Positions 49,026-56,678 of a DNA stretch of 64,000 nt are shown here, in pieces (within the stretch, counting starts at the first letter, position 1; the number at the start of each line of letters is the position of its first letter). This DNA is from CBDESM01 sp965242485. Its GTDB lineage: Bacteria; Chloroflexota; Dehalococcoidia; Bin125. Location: contig CBDESM010000003.1 of the NCBI GenBank assembly GCA_965242485.1, forward strand, positions 1,426,001 to 1,490,000, in the 5' to 3' direction. Made by a program: the position numbers and the translations under genes. Under the pieces are notes generated by a model. It did not search any database. It was not told the DNA's origin and saw nothing but the letters and a program-made list of their open reading frames with translations.

Positions 49026-50027
49026 ATGGCGGCGACGATCGGCCCCGCGGCGCGGCAGCCCGCCCTCGGACTGCCCCGTCCCGCGCACTTGGCCGTCGCG
49101 CCCGAGTCGCCGATCCCGGCGGTCAACGTCGCTTCCGTCCCGCAGCGCAGCCCGCTCCGCTATCCCGGCGGCAAAACTTGGCTGGTGCCCCACATCCGCG
49201 CTTGGCTCGGCGGCCTCGACTCGCCGCCGCCCCTGCTGCTCGAACCGTTCGCGGGCGGCGGCATCGTCTCCCTCACCGCCGTGATGGAAGGGCTCGCGCG
49301 GCGCTGCCGCATGGTCGAGCTCGATCCCGACGTCGCCGCTTTCTGGCGTGCCGCGCTCGGACACGGCCCCGAACTGCGCCGCCGCGTCGCCGCCTTCGAG
49401 CCCTCCCGCGACGAGATCGAAGCGCTTGCCCGATCCAGTCCCGACAGCCCGCTCGACCGCGGCTTCCGCACCCTCGTGCTCAACCGCGCCCGCCGCGGCG
49501 GCATCCTCACGCCCGGCGCATCCCTCGCCCGCAACGGCGAAAACGGCAAGGGCGTCGCATCCCGCTGGTACCCAGAAACGCTCTGCCGGCGCCTGCTCGA
49601 GATCGAGCGCCATGCCGACCGGATCGAGTTCCGCGAAGCCGACGGCTTGGCCGAGCTCGAATCAGCCGGCAGCGGAACGGTCGCGTTCGTCGATCCGCCC
49701 TACAACGCCGGCGGCAAACGCGCGGGACGCCGCCTCTACGCGCACAACGAAATTGACCACCGCCGGCTCTTCGAGATACTCCACGACGGCGACCTCGACT
49801 TCCTGCTCACCTACGACGCCGCCGATGAAATCCTCGCCCTCGTCCGCCTGCACGACTTCCAAGCCGTCGCCGTCGAAATGAAGAACACCCACCACGACCG
49901 CATCCAAGAACTAGTCATCACCCGCCGCCCGGTCTTCACGCGACGAACCCCCGATTTCGCATCGGTGAGTGGGCAGGCCGCCGTTTCAGCAATCTGCCTG
50001 CTCGCGAGCGCCGCCGATTTGCGGTAG
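49026..50027 (+). CDS. DNA adenine methylase (D12 class, Dam-like)
   Basis: N6-adenine DNA methyltransferase, 333 aa. The D12 class order is clear: PLRYPGGK (43-50), LEPFAGGG (72-79, SAM site) and the catalytic VDPPYN near 222-227. The first 40 residues are an unconserved Pro/Ala-rich stretch, and a start at a later codon is possible. GC content equals the neighbourhood. No restriction nuclease gene lies next to it, so it may be a solitary methylase for regulation or protection. The target site is unknown. Confidence 0.9.
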   Translation: MAATIGPAARQPALGLPRPAHLAVAPESPIPAVNVASVPQRSPLRYPGGKTWLVPHIRAWLGGLDSPPPLLLEPFAGGGIVSLTAVMEGLARRCRMVELDPDVAAFWRAALGHGPELRRRVAAFEPSRDEIEALARSSPDSPLDRGFRTLVLNRARRGGILTPGASLARNGENGKGVASRWYPETLCRRLLEIERHADRIEFREADGLAELESAGSGTVAFVDPPYNAGGKRAGRRLYAHNEIDHRRLFEILHDGDLDFLLTYDAADEILALVRLHDFQAVAVEMKNTHHDRIQELVITRRPVFTRRTPDFASVSGQAAVSAICLLASAADLR

Positions 50028-50179
50028 CCCGGCAATCGTCCCGCCGTCCGGCCAGGCACCGCCGAGATCACGCCAACGGACGCGCACGGCCTCGAATTCC
50101 TCGAACGGCGCGGAGCAATGCAGCGCCTCAGCGGGGGACGACGGCAGCGGATACCCGCCCCTCCGCAGCCCCGGCTCGA

Positions 50180-51052
50180 TCAGTTGCCTGAGCCGGATCC
50201 ACTGCCCGAATCACCATCGCCGCTGCCCGAGCCGCCCTCGCCATTGTCTGAATCACCGTCGCCGCTGCCTGAGCCGGATCCGCTGCCGGAACCGCCTTCA
50301 CCGTTGTCTGAATCGTCGTCGCCGCTGCCTGAGCCGGATCCTGAACCGCTGCCGGGGCTCGTGCTTTCGCTGGGGCGCACCACCTCTTGGCTGATCGGCT
50401 GGACCGAATCGCCCGATGCCCAGTAGGTGAGGCGGTACTTCGTCGGATCCACTCGCGTCTCCGCCTCATGCGGCTTGATCATCTCCGACTCGGGGATCGG
50501 AGGCGGACCGCCGTCGTACGTGAGCCACCGCCAGTCCCACACGCAGGCGTAGTCCACGACCCGCTCCATCTTGGTCCAGATCGTGCCCTGATCGTTCCGG
50601 GTTTCCCCCGTCGCCCGCTCGCTGTAGACCGTGTTCACCTCGCAGCTGATGGTCCGCGTCCAAGCCAAGTTCGGGTAGCGGCAGGTCTGCTCCGGCCAGC
50701 CCGCTTGGTATCCGCCGTAGCGGGCTGCGCAAGCCGCGATCCGCGCTTCTTCAGGATCGACTGCGTCCGCGTCGTCTGCATCGCCGCCGCCCGAACCGCC
50801 ATCACCGTCCCCGTCGTCCGCATCGCCGCTTCCGGAACCGCTATCCCCGTCGCCATCACCGTCGCCCGAACCGCCGTTGCCGGAACCGCTGCCTGAGTTT
50901 TCGCTCGTTCCGGAATTCGGGTCTGGGTTGTCCTGCGACGTCTGCGCGCCCGCAACCGCGGCCAGCGCGATGAGCGCGCCGATCGCCAGCACCGTTCCGA
51001 TCAGGAGCCGCCCGATCCATCCGCCCGTCCCGTCGAAATGCATCCGTCGCAT
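50180..51052 (-). CDS. Secreted or anchored protein with Gly-Ser-Asp repeats (copy A)
   Basis: A 290-aa protein of unknown function. I start it at the ATG at 51052, which has GGAGG upstream, matching the paralogue at 51264-51896. A hydrophobic segment at about 16-36, ending VAGAQ, is a signal peptide or membrane anchor. Two low-complexity Gly-Ser-Asp stretches flank a compact core with cysteines in GYQAGWPEQTCRYP, SCEV and DYACVWDW and a shared DGGPPPIPESEMIKP motif. The acidic repeats may bind calcium, but this is a guess. It is one of two copies made by a segmental duplication. Confidence 0.75.
   Translation of the reverse strand: MRRMHFDGTGGWIGRLLIGTVLAIGALIALAAVAGAQTSQDNPDPNSGTSENSGSGSGNGGSGDGDGDGDSGSGSGDADDGDGDGGSGGGDADDADAVDPEEARIAACAARYGGYQAGWPEQTCRYPNLAWTRTISCEVNTVYSERATGETRNDQGTIWTKMERVVDYACVWDWRWLTYDGGPPPIPESEMIKPHEAETRVDPTKYRLTYWASGDSVQPISQEVVRPSESTSPGSGSGSGSGSGDDDSDNGEGGSGSGSGSGSGDGDSDNGEGGSGSGDGDSGSGSGSGN
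50185..50370 (-). repeat. Acidic Gly-Ser-Asp coding repeats
   Basis: About 186 bases of degenerate short repeats, including two nearly identical units reading GSGDGDSDNGEGGSGSG on the minus strand. They lie at the C-terminus of the secreted protein. Such tracts vary in length by slippage. Confidence 0.65.
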
Positions 51053-51136
51053 ATCAGCCGACCTCCAGATCGCGCCGTCGGAGTATGTCAATTATAGGCT
51101 CCCGGCGGACGATTGCAGAAGGCGGCGGCGGCCGGT

Positions 51137-51240
51137 TTACCGGTTGAGGGCCCGCTGCCGCTTCTCGAGGAAGGCGGTTCCCGCCTCGCGGCTGCCGGGC
51201 ATCTTCGGCCCCGGCGAATCCGGCACCGCGCGGGACCGGC
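51137..51240 (-). pseudogene. Remnant of an enoyl-CoA hydratase 3' end
   Basis: Read on the minus strand and ending TAA at 51137, the frame gives KMPGSREAGTAFLEKRQRAL then NR. This closely matches the C-terminus of the intact hydratase at 51984, which reads RMPSHREAVTAFLEKRQPVF then NQ. Upstream of about 51240 the similarity fades. It is therefore a leftover of a duplicated copy, placed before copy A of the secreted protein just as the intact gene precedes copy B. Confidence 0.7.
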
Positions 51241-51263
51241 TCTTCGCGCGCCGCCCCGGACGG

Positions 51264-51896
51264 CTAACTGCCTGAGATGGAGCCGCCGTCCGAAGCGCTG
51301 GCGGAACCGGAGCTTCCGCCGCCCGCGCTGCTGCCGGGCACGACCTGGGTGCTCTCGATCTGCGTGAGGGAGACGGCGCCCGAGCCCGCGATCCAGTACG
51401 TGGTTCGGTACTTCCTGCCGATCCGCGTCGCCGGCTCTTGCGGCTTGATCATCTCCGACTCGGGGATCGGCGGCGGTCCGCCGTCGGTCGTGGACCAGAC
51501 CCAATCTTCCGTGCAGGCGTAGTCGGCGATCTTCTCCCTCTGGTTCCAAGTCAGCCCGTCAATGACGCGGATGCGCCCCGTCGCCCGGTCGCTGTAAACC
51601 TGGTTCACGACGCAGGTGTTCGTCCGCCTCCAGATCAGCGTGGGATACCGGCAGGTCTGCTCCGCCCAACCAGCTTGGTACCCGCGGTACCTGCGCACGC
51701 AGGCCGCGAAAGCGGCGTCCTCGGCGCTGCTCGATCCCCCGCCCCCCGCGGCTCCGTGATCAGAATCGGAGCCTCCTCCCGGCGTCTGCGCGCCCGCCGT
51801 CGCGACTAGCGCAATGAACGCGCCGATCGCCAGCACCGTTCCGGCCAGAAGCCGGACGATCCAACCGCTCGTCCCATCGCGCAGCGTCGGTCGCAT
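51264..51896 (-). CDS. Secreted or anchored protein (copy B)
   Basis: A 210-aa paralogue of the protein at 50180-51052. The start at 51896 has GGGAG upstream; an ATG three codons earlier overlaps that site and is unlikely. Its signal-like segment ends VATAGAQ. The core keeps GYQAGWAEQTCRYP, DYACTEDW and DGGPPPIPESEMIKP, but the long acidic repeats are missing and only short Gly/Ser runs remain. It follows the hydratase gene after 87 bases, as copy A follows the remnant after 84. Function unknown; paired cysteines suggest a disulfide-bonded extracytoplasmic domain. Confidence 0.75.
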   Translation of the reverse strand: MRPTLRDGTSGWIVRLLAGTVLAIGAFIALVATAGAQTPGGGSDSDHGAAGGGGSSSAEDAAFAACVRRYRGYQAGWAEQTCRYPTLIWRRTNTCVVNQVYSDRATGRIRVIDGLTWNQREKIADYACTEDWVWSTTDGGPPPIPESEMIKPQEPATRIGRKYRTTYWIAGSGAVSLTQIESTQVVPGSSAGGGSSGSASASDGGSISGS

Positions 51897-51983
51897 ATCG
51901 GCCATCTCCCAGATCGTTCCGCCGGGATATGCCGAGCATATATAGCCGGCGCGGATCTGCGGACGGCTGCGCGCGACCCGCGC

Positions 51984-52763
51984 CTACTGGTTGAAGACGG
52001 GCTGCCGCTTTTCCAGGAAGGCGGTGACGGCCTCGCGGTGGCTCGGCATCCGCCGGCACTCGCGGTCGGCCGCGCCTTCGCGCTCCATCACGGTGTCGAG
52101 GTCGGCCTCGACCGTGTTGCGCTCCAGCAGGCCCTTGATCTGGCGCACCACCGGCGTCGGGTTTTCCGCGTACTCCCGCGCCTTCGCCAGCGCCGTCTCG
52201 AACAGCTGCTCCTGCGGGACGACCGCCTGCACCAGGCCGATCCGGTGCGCCTCTTCCGCGCCGACCATCCGCCCGCTCAGGCACATGTCGGTCGCGTTGC
52301 CCAAGCCGACCAGCTGGCCCAGCAGCCGCGTCGAGCCCAGTTCCGGCACCAGGCCGACCTTGACGAAGCGGATCGAGAGCTTCGCGTCATCCGCGGCGAA
52401 GCGCGCGTCCGCCGGCAGCGCCAGCGTCAGGCCCACGCCCACCGCGTAGCCGTGGATGCCGACCACGACCGGCTTCGAGCCGCGGATCAGGTTGGTCCAG
52501 TTCACCTCGCTGGCCGCGCCGCGCGCGTTCACGTCCTCCGCCAGCCGCTGGTTGAACCCCTGCAGGTCCGCCCCCGCGCAGAACGCCCGGCCCTCGCCCA
52601 CGATCAGGATCGCGCCGATTCCGTCATCCGCGTTCCAGGCCTTGATCTGGCCCGACATCTCTCCCGCCATCACGCTCGTCCAAGCGTTCAGCTTCTCCGG
52701 CCGGTTCAGCCGGATCACGCCGACCCGTCCGTGCGTCTCCGTCAAAATCTGCTCGTGCGCCAT
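51984..52763 (-). CDS. Enoyl-CoA hydratase/isomerase family protein
   Basis: A 259-aa crotonase-fold enzyme that hydrates or isomerises an enoyl-CoA. The oxyanion-hole segments are VGEGRAFCAGADLQGF (about 57-72) and GYAVGVGLTLAL (about 106-117). The catalytic acids of hydratases would fall near 117 and 137; the first region reads ALPADARFAA with Asp instead of Glu, so the activity may differ. The ATG at 52763 has GGGAG upstream; the longer frame is shadow. It probably takes part in fatty-acid or aromatic-acid breakdown, next to an SDR and transporter. Confidence 0.88.
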   Translation of the reverse strand: MAHEQILTETHGRVGVIRLNRPEKLNAWTSVMAGEMSGQIKAWNADDGIGAILIVGEGRAFCAGADLQGFNQRLAEDVNARGAASEVNWTNLIRGSKPVVVGIHGYAVGVGLTLALPADARFAADDAKLSIRFVKVGLVPELGSTRLLGQLVGLGNATDMCLSGRMVGAEEAHRIGLVQAVVPQEQLFETALAKAREYAENPTPVVRQIKGLLERNTVEADLDTVMEREGAADRECRRMPSHREAVTAFLEKRQPVFNQ

Positions 52764-52820
52764 TGCCGGCTCCCGTCTCCGCCTGAACTTGCCTGCCCGC
52801 AATCTATCGCCTCCGATGCA

Positions 52821-53015
52821 TTGCCGTCCCGCCCGCGCCGCCGCGCCCGCCGCACGGCCTCCGGCGGGCCCCTCTGGATCGACCACCGGCCCGGCAACGT
52901 CGTCGAGATCGCTCCCGGCCCCGTCCGCCTCTTCCGCGCCGAACCCGTCTCCAGCTGCGGCGCTCCGGGCTCCGCCGAGGACCGCGCCGTCGGCGCTACC
53001 ATTCAGATCGCTTGA
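52821..53015 (+). CDS. Possible small upstream protein (64 aa) coupled to the MFS gene
   Basis: An open frame with very high G+C at third positions, reading SGGPLWIDHRPGNVVEIAPG in its middle and ending ATIQIA. Its TGA (53013-53015) overlaps the TTG start of the MFS gene in the TTGA pattern used elsewhere in this window. A TTG at 52821 is the only plausible start in frame and has no clear ribosome site. I recognise no family. It could be a real short protein or a decayed gene end. Confidence 0.35.
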   Translation: MPSRPRRRARRTASGGPLWIDHRPGNVVEIAPGPVRLFRAEPVSSCGAPGSAEDRAVGATIQIA

Positions 53016-54274
53016 ACAGCCCCGATCTCCAACTCAAAGCCGTCACTGATCTCAACGTCTCGGGGCGCGAGCTGCGGCGCAATCTGCGCGCCTATCCCTT
53101 CTTCTACTTCTTCTTCGACCTCCAGCCCTGGCTCGCGCTCTGGGTCGTCTACCTCACCGATGAAGTCGGGCTGAGCTTCCTGGAGCTCGGCGCGATCGCG
53201 CCGATGTTCTACGTCCTCGCCGCGTTCGGGCAGGCGCCGATCGGCGCGCTGGCCGACCGCTTCGGGCGCGTGCGCACGATCCGCGCCGCCTGCCTGCTGT
53301 TCATCCTCTTCTTCGCCGTGCTGGCGCTCTCGCAAAGCGTCTGGTGGGCGGCCGCCGCCTGGTTGACCTGGGGCTTCGGCTACGCCTCGATCTCCGGCGC
53401 CGACAGCGCCTTCCTGCACGACTCCCTGCAGGCGCTGGGGCGCTCGCGCGAGTTCGAGCTGCGGGCCGGGCGCGTCTTCGCCATGCGGGCGACGGCGCAG
53501 GTCACGGCGACGCTGGCCGCCGGCGCCTTGGCCGAGCTGATCGGCATGCGCGGCGTCGTCGCGCTCGGCATCTGCCCCGTCGTGATCGCCCTCGCGATCA
53601 CGTTCCTCTTCCGCGAACCGCCGCGGGGAGCATCGGGCCCGGCGCGCGGCGCGGAATACTTCCGCCTGCTGCGGCAGACGCTCGCCCTCGCCTGGTCCCG
53701 CCGCGAGATCCGCTACCTGCTCGTCGTCGCCGCGCTGATCATCAGCGCCCGCGTCTTCGAGGCCTACCTGATGCAGCCCTTCCTCATCTCGCAGGGCGTG
53801 GACGTCGACACCCTCTTCACCGTGCTGCAGACGCCGGTGCGGGTGGCCGCGATCATCGGCGCGCTCGGCGCGTTCTGGTGGGCCCGGCGGATGGGCGAGT
53901 TCCGTTCGCTCGGCGGAATGCCGCTGCTCGTCGTCCTGCTGTTCGCCGTGCTCGCCTTCGTCGACCACCTCGCCGCGATGGCGGCGTTCGTGGCCGGCGG
54001 GCTGATGCAGGGCGCGGTCGCCCCGCTGGTCGAGGGCTACCTCAATCGCCGCGTGCCCTCGCGCCTGCGCGCCACGATGCTGTCGCTCAACCACATGGGC
54101 TGGACCACGATCATGCTCTTCGCCCTGCCCGTCTTCGGCTGGCAGGTCGATCTGCACCCGCTGCGCCTGATCTTCTTCGCGCTGATGCTGATCTTCGCCG
54201 TCGCGGGAACGGCCGCGCTCATGCTCTGGCTGCGCGCCCACCGCGCCGCCGGCCCGCCCGATTTGGCAAACTGA
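53012..54274 (+). CDS. Major facilitator superfamily transporter
   Basis: A 420-aa inner-membrane carrier with about twelve hydrophobic spans. The MFS loop 2-3 motif appears as GALADRFGRVRTIRAA (about 70-85). The start is TTG at 53012, overlapping the stop of a possible short upstream frame; no ATG or GTG exists before the first transmembrane span, so a non-ATG start seems required. The gene is followed after 32 bases by an SDR gene. The substrate is unknown; drug or metabolite export is typical for this size. Confidence 0.87.
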   Translation: MNSPDLQLKAVTDLNVSGRELRRNLRAYPFFYFFFDLQPWLALWVVYLTDEVGLSFLELGAIAPMFYVLAAFGQAPIGALADRFGRVRTIRAACLLFILFFAVLALSQSVWWAAAAWLTWGFGYASISGADSAFLHDSLQALGRSREFELRAGRVFAMRATAQVTATLAAGALAELIGMRGVVALGICPVVIALAITFLFREPPRGASGPARGAEYFRLLRQTLALAWSRREIRYLLVVAALIISARVFEAYLMQPFLISQGVDVDTLFTVLQTPVRVAAIIGALGAFWWARRMGEFRSLGGMPLLVVLLFAVLAFVDHLAAMAAFVAGGLMQGAVAPLVEGYLNRRVPSRLRATMLSLNHMGWTTIMLFALPVFGWQVDLHPLRLIFFALMLIFAVAGTAALMLWLRAHRAAGPPDLAN

Positions 54275-54306
54275 TCGCGCAACGCGCGCAACTTGGAGGC
54301 GGCGAC

Positions 54307-55086
54307 ATGGCTGAACGACTGGCGGGCAAGGCGGCGATCGTGACCGGCGCGGGCTCCCGCGCCCCGGGCATCGGCAACGGGCGCGCCGCCGCGATCCTCT
54401 TCGCCCGCGAGGGCGCCGACGTGCTCCTCGTCGACAAGGACGAAGACGCCGCCCGCGCCACCCGCGAGCTGATCCGCGAGGACGGCTTCGACGCCGAGGT
54501 GCTCGCCGCCGACGTCACTTCCGCCGAGGACTGCCGCGCGATGACCGCGGCCGCGGTGCAGCGCTTCGGCAAGCTCGACATCCTCCACAACAACGTCGGC
54601 ATCGGCAGCCGCGGCACCGTCGAGCAGATCTCCGAAGAAGAGTGGGACAACGTCATGCGGGTCAACGTCACCAGCATGATGCTCGCGGCCAAGGCTGCCG
54701 TCCCCGCGATGCGCGAAAGCGGCGGCGGCGCGATCGTCAACGTCTCCTCGATCGCCGCCCTGCGCCCCCGCGGCCTCACCGCCTACAGCGTCAGCAAGGG
54801 TGCCGTCGCCACACTCACCCAGGCCCTCGCCGTCGACCACGGCCCCGACGGCATCCGCGCCAATTGCATCCTGCCCGGCCCCGTCTACACCCCGATGGTC
54901 TACGCCGCCGGCATGTCCGACGAGCTGCGCGAGCGCCGCCGCATGGCCTCGCTGCTCCAGATCGAGGGCGAACCTTGGGACATCGCCTGGGCCGCCGTCT
55001 ACCTCGCCTCCGACGAAGCCAAGTACGTCACCGGCCTGATCATGCCCGTCGACGGCGGCGTCACCGTGCGCGGCCCCTCGCGCTGA
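54307..55086 (+). CDS. SDR family oxidoreductase
   Basis: A 259-aa classical short-chain dehydrogenase. The cofactor loop is GAGSRAPGIGNGRA (15-28), longer than the usual G-x-x-x-G-x-G, followed by VDKDED, which favours NAD. NNVG is near 97-100 and the active site has Ser in NVSSIA with AYSVSK (Tyr and Lys four apart, about 159-164). The C-terminal MPVDGG motif completes the family pattern. The ATG has GGAGG upstream. The substrate is unknown; the nearby MFS transporter and hydratase suggest catabolism of a small organic acid or alcohol. Confidence 0.9.
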   Translation: MAERLAGKAAIVTGAGSRAPGIGNGRAAAILFAREGADVLLVDKDEDAARATRELIREDGFDAEVLAADVTSAEDCRAMTAAAVQRFGKLDILHNNVGIGSRGTVEQISEEEWDNVMRVNVTSMMLAAKAAVPAMRESGGGAIVNVSSIAALRPRGLTAYSVSKGAVATLTQALAVDHGPDGIRANCILPGPVYTPMVYAAGMSDELRERRRMASLLQIEGEPWDIAWAAVYLASDEAKYVTGLIMPVDGGVTVRGPSR

Positions 55087-55099
55087 CCGGGCCCGAACC

Positions 55100-55828
55100 T
55101 CAGCAGCCCAGCTCTTCCGCCAAGTGGTGCAGGTCGGCGGCGATGACCGTGAGCCCGGCCGCGCTCGACAGGTCGGGCACCTCGTCCGACGGGCCCCACT
55201 CGCTCGGCCGCGGCACCAGCGCCGTCTGCATCCCCACCGACGCCGCCGCGCGCAGATCGCCCTCGTGCGCCGCCACCATCATCACCTCGCCCGGCTCCAA
55301 GCCGAGCAGTTCCGCAGCCCGCCGGTAGCACTGCGGATCCGGCTTGAACGCCCCCGTCAGCTCGGCCGAGAGGATGCAGTCCCACGGCAGCCCCGCGAAC
55401 TTGGCCATCTCCACCAGCAGCGAGACGTTGCCGTTCGACAGCGTCGAGATGATGAACCGCTGCTTCAGCCGCGCCAGTCCGGCAGCCGAATCCGGCCAGC
55501 CGTGCAGCCGGTGCCAGGCGCGGTTCAGGTGCGCCGCCGCCTCCTCCGGCACCTCGATCTCCAGATCGGCGAGGATGATGTCCAGCATCCGCCGGTGCAG
55601 CGCGTCCGCCGTCATGAACGGCAGCTGCCCCTCCCGCACCAGCTGCATCCCGCCCGCGTAGCCCTCGCGCCGCCAGCGATCCGCGACCCCTTCCCAATCC
55701 GCCTCCGCCCCGTGTCGCGCCCCGAACGCCTGCAATTCCGCGATCACCGACCCGCGCCAGTCCACGACCGTCCCGAAGACGTCGAACGTCAGCGCCTTGA
55801 CCGAGCCCGGGCCCGTTTCGCCAGCCAC
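55100..55828 (-). CDS. HAD hydrolase, haloacid dehalogenase type II
   Basis: A 242-aa member of the L-2-haloacid dehalogenase branch. Motif I FDVFGTVVDWRGS places the nucleophile Asp near 16, motif II is STLSNGN (Ser/Asn pair), motif III FKPDPQCY holds the Lys, and motif IV reads MVAAHEGDLRAA. The N and D positions fit dehalogenases, but many such proteins hydrolyse other substrates. The GTG start at 55828 is 4 bases after the stop of the amino acid ABC ATPase gene, so it is the last gene of that transcript. Confidence 0.88.
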   Translation of the reverse strand: MAGETGPGSVKALTFDVFGTVVDWRGSVIAELQAFGARHGAEADWEGVADRWRREGYAGGMQLVREGQLPFMTADALHRRMLDIILADLEIEVPEEAAAHLNRAWHRLHGWPDSAAGLARLKQRFIISTLSNGNVSLLVEMAKFAGLPWDCILSAELTGAFKPDPQCYRRAAELLGLEPGEVMMVAAHEGDLRAAASVGMQTALVPRPSEWGPSDEVPDLSSAAGLTVIAADLHHLAEELGC

Positions 55829-55832
55829 GACG

Positions 55833-56651
55833 TCACAAAATCTGGCTCAGGAAGAGCTTCGTCCGCTCTTCCCGCGGATTCTCGAAGAAATGATCGGGCG
55901 TGCCCTCCTCGACCAGCGCCCCCTCGTCGAAGAACAGCAGCCGATCCGCCACCTCCCGCGCGAAGCCCATCTCGTGCGTCACGCAGATCATCGTCATCCC
56001 CGACTCCGCCAGCTCCTGCATCACGTCCAGCACTTCCTTGATCATCTCCGGGTCCAGCGCCGACGTCGGCTCGTCGAACAGCATGATCTTCGGATTCATC
56101 GCCAGCGCCCGCGCGATCGCCACCCGCTGCTGCTGCCCGCCCGACAATTGCGTCGGATACTTGTCCGCCTGCTCCGGAATCCCCACCCGTTCCAGCAGCT
56201 GCATCGCCTCAGCGTCCGCTTCGTGCTTCGGCAAATGCCGCACCTTGCGCGGCCCCAGCGTGATGTTGTTCATTACCGACAAGTGCGGGAACAGGTTGAA
56301 CTGCTGGAACACCATCCCTACTTCCGAGCGGATCGCGTTGAGGTTCCGCACGTCCTCGTTCATCTCGATCCCGTCGATCACGATCCGCCCCGCGTCGTGC
56401 TCCTCCAGCCGGTTCAGGCAGCGGATGAAGGTCGACTTGCCGGAACCCGACGGTCCCAGCACGACCACGATCTCGTGCTCCTTCACGCTCGCCGTCACGT
56501 CGTCCAGCGCCTGGAAGTCGCCGAACCACTTGTCGACCCCCTCGCACACGATCATGTCCGGGTTCGCGCTCAGATCGCGCCGCCCGCCGCCGTTCGGCGC
56601 GGCCTCGGACTTCTGCGCCGCCTCTTCCGCGATCAGCTCTTCCGTGGTCAT
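55833..56651 (-). CDS. Amino acid ABC transporter, ATP-binding protein (AapP/GlnQ-like)
   Basis: A 272-aa ATPase powering a polar amino acid importer. Walker A GPSGSGKS is near 66-73, the Q-loop FQQFNLF follows, the signature LSGGQQQR lies near 168 and Walker B IMLFDEPTSALDPE near 190. The first 30 residues are an unconserved Ala/Glu-rich leader. It follows the second permease gene after 27 bases and precedes the HAD gene. Together with the two permeases and the binding protein upstream it forms a complete Aap-like system. Confidence 0.95.
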   Translation of the reverse strand: MTTEELIAEEAAQKSEAAPNGGGRRDLSANPDMIVCEGVDKWFGDFQALDDVTASVKEHEIVVVLGPSGSGKSTFIRCLNRLEEHDAGRIVIDGIEMNEDVRNLNAIRSEVGMVFQQFNLFPHLSVMNNITLGPRKVRHLPKHEADAEAMQLLERVGIPEQADKYPTQLSGGQQQRVAIARALAMNPKIMLFDEPTSALDPEMIKEVLDVMQELAESGMTMICVTHEMGFAREVADRLLFFDEGALVEEGTPDHFFENPREERTKLFLSQIL

Positions 56652-56678
56652 GCCGCTGCCGCTCCGTTCCGCCCGATT

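Noticed and set aside
49986..50200. Minus-strand open frame reading FEEFEAVRVRW behind the methylase gene
   Set aside because: The composition looks coding, but it has no start codon, is closed upstream by a stop and overlaps the methylase end; it could be a gene scrap, with too little support to call.
50185..50900. Repeat tracts as a possible CRISPR array
   Set aside because: The repeats are short, degenerate, in frame and encode Gly-Ser-Asp runs; no regular spacers exist.
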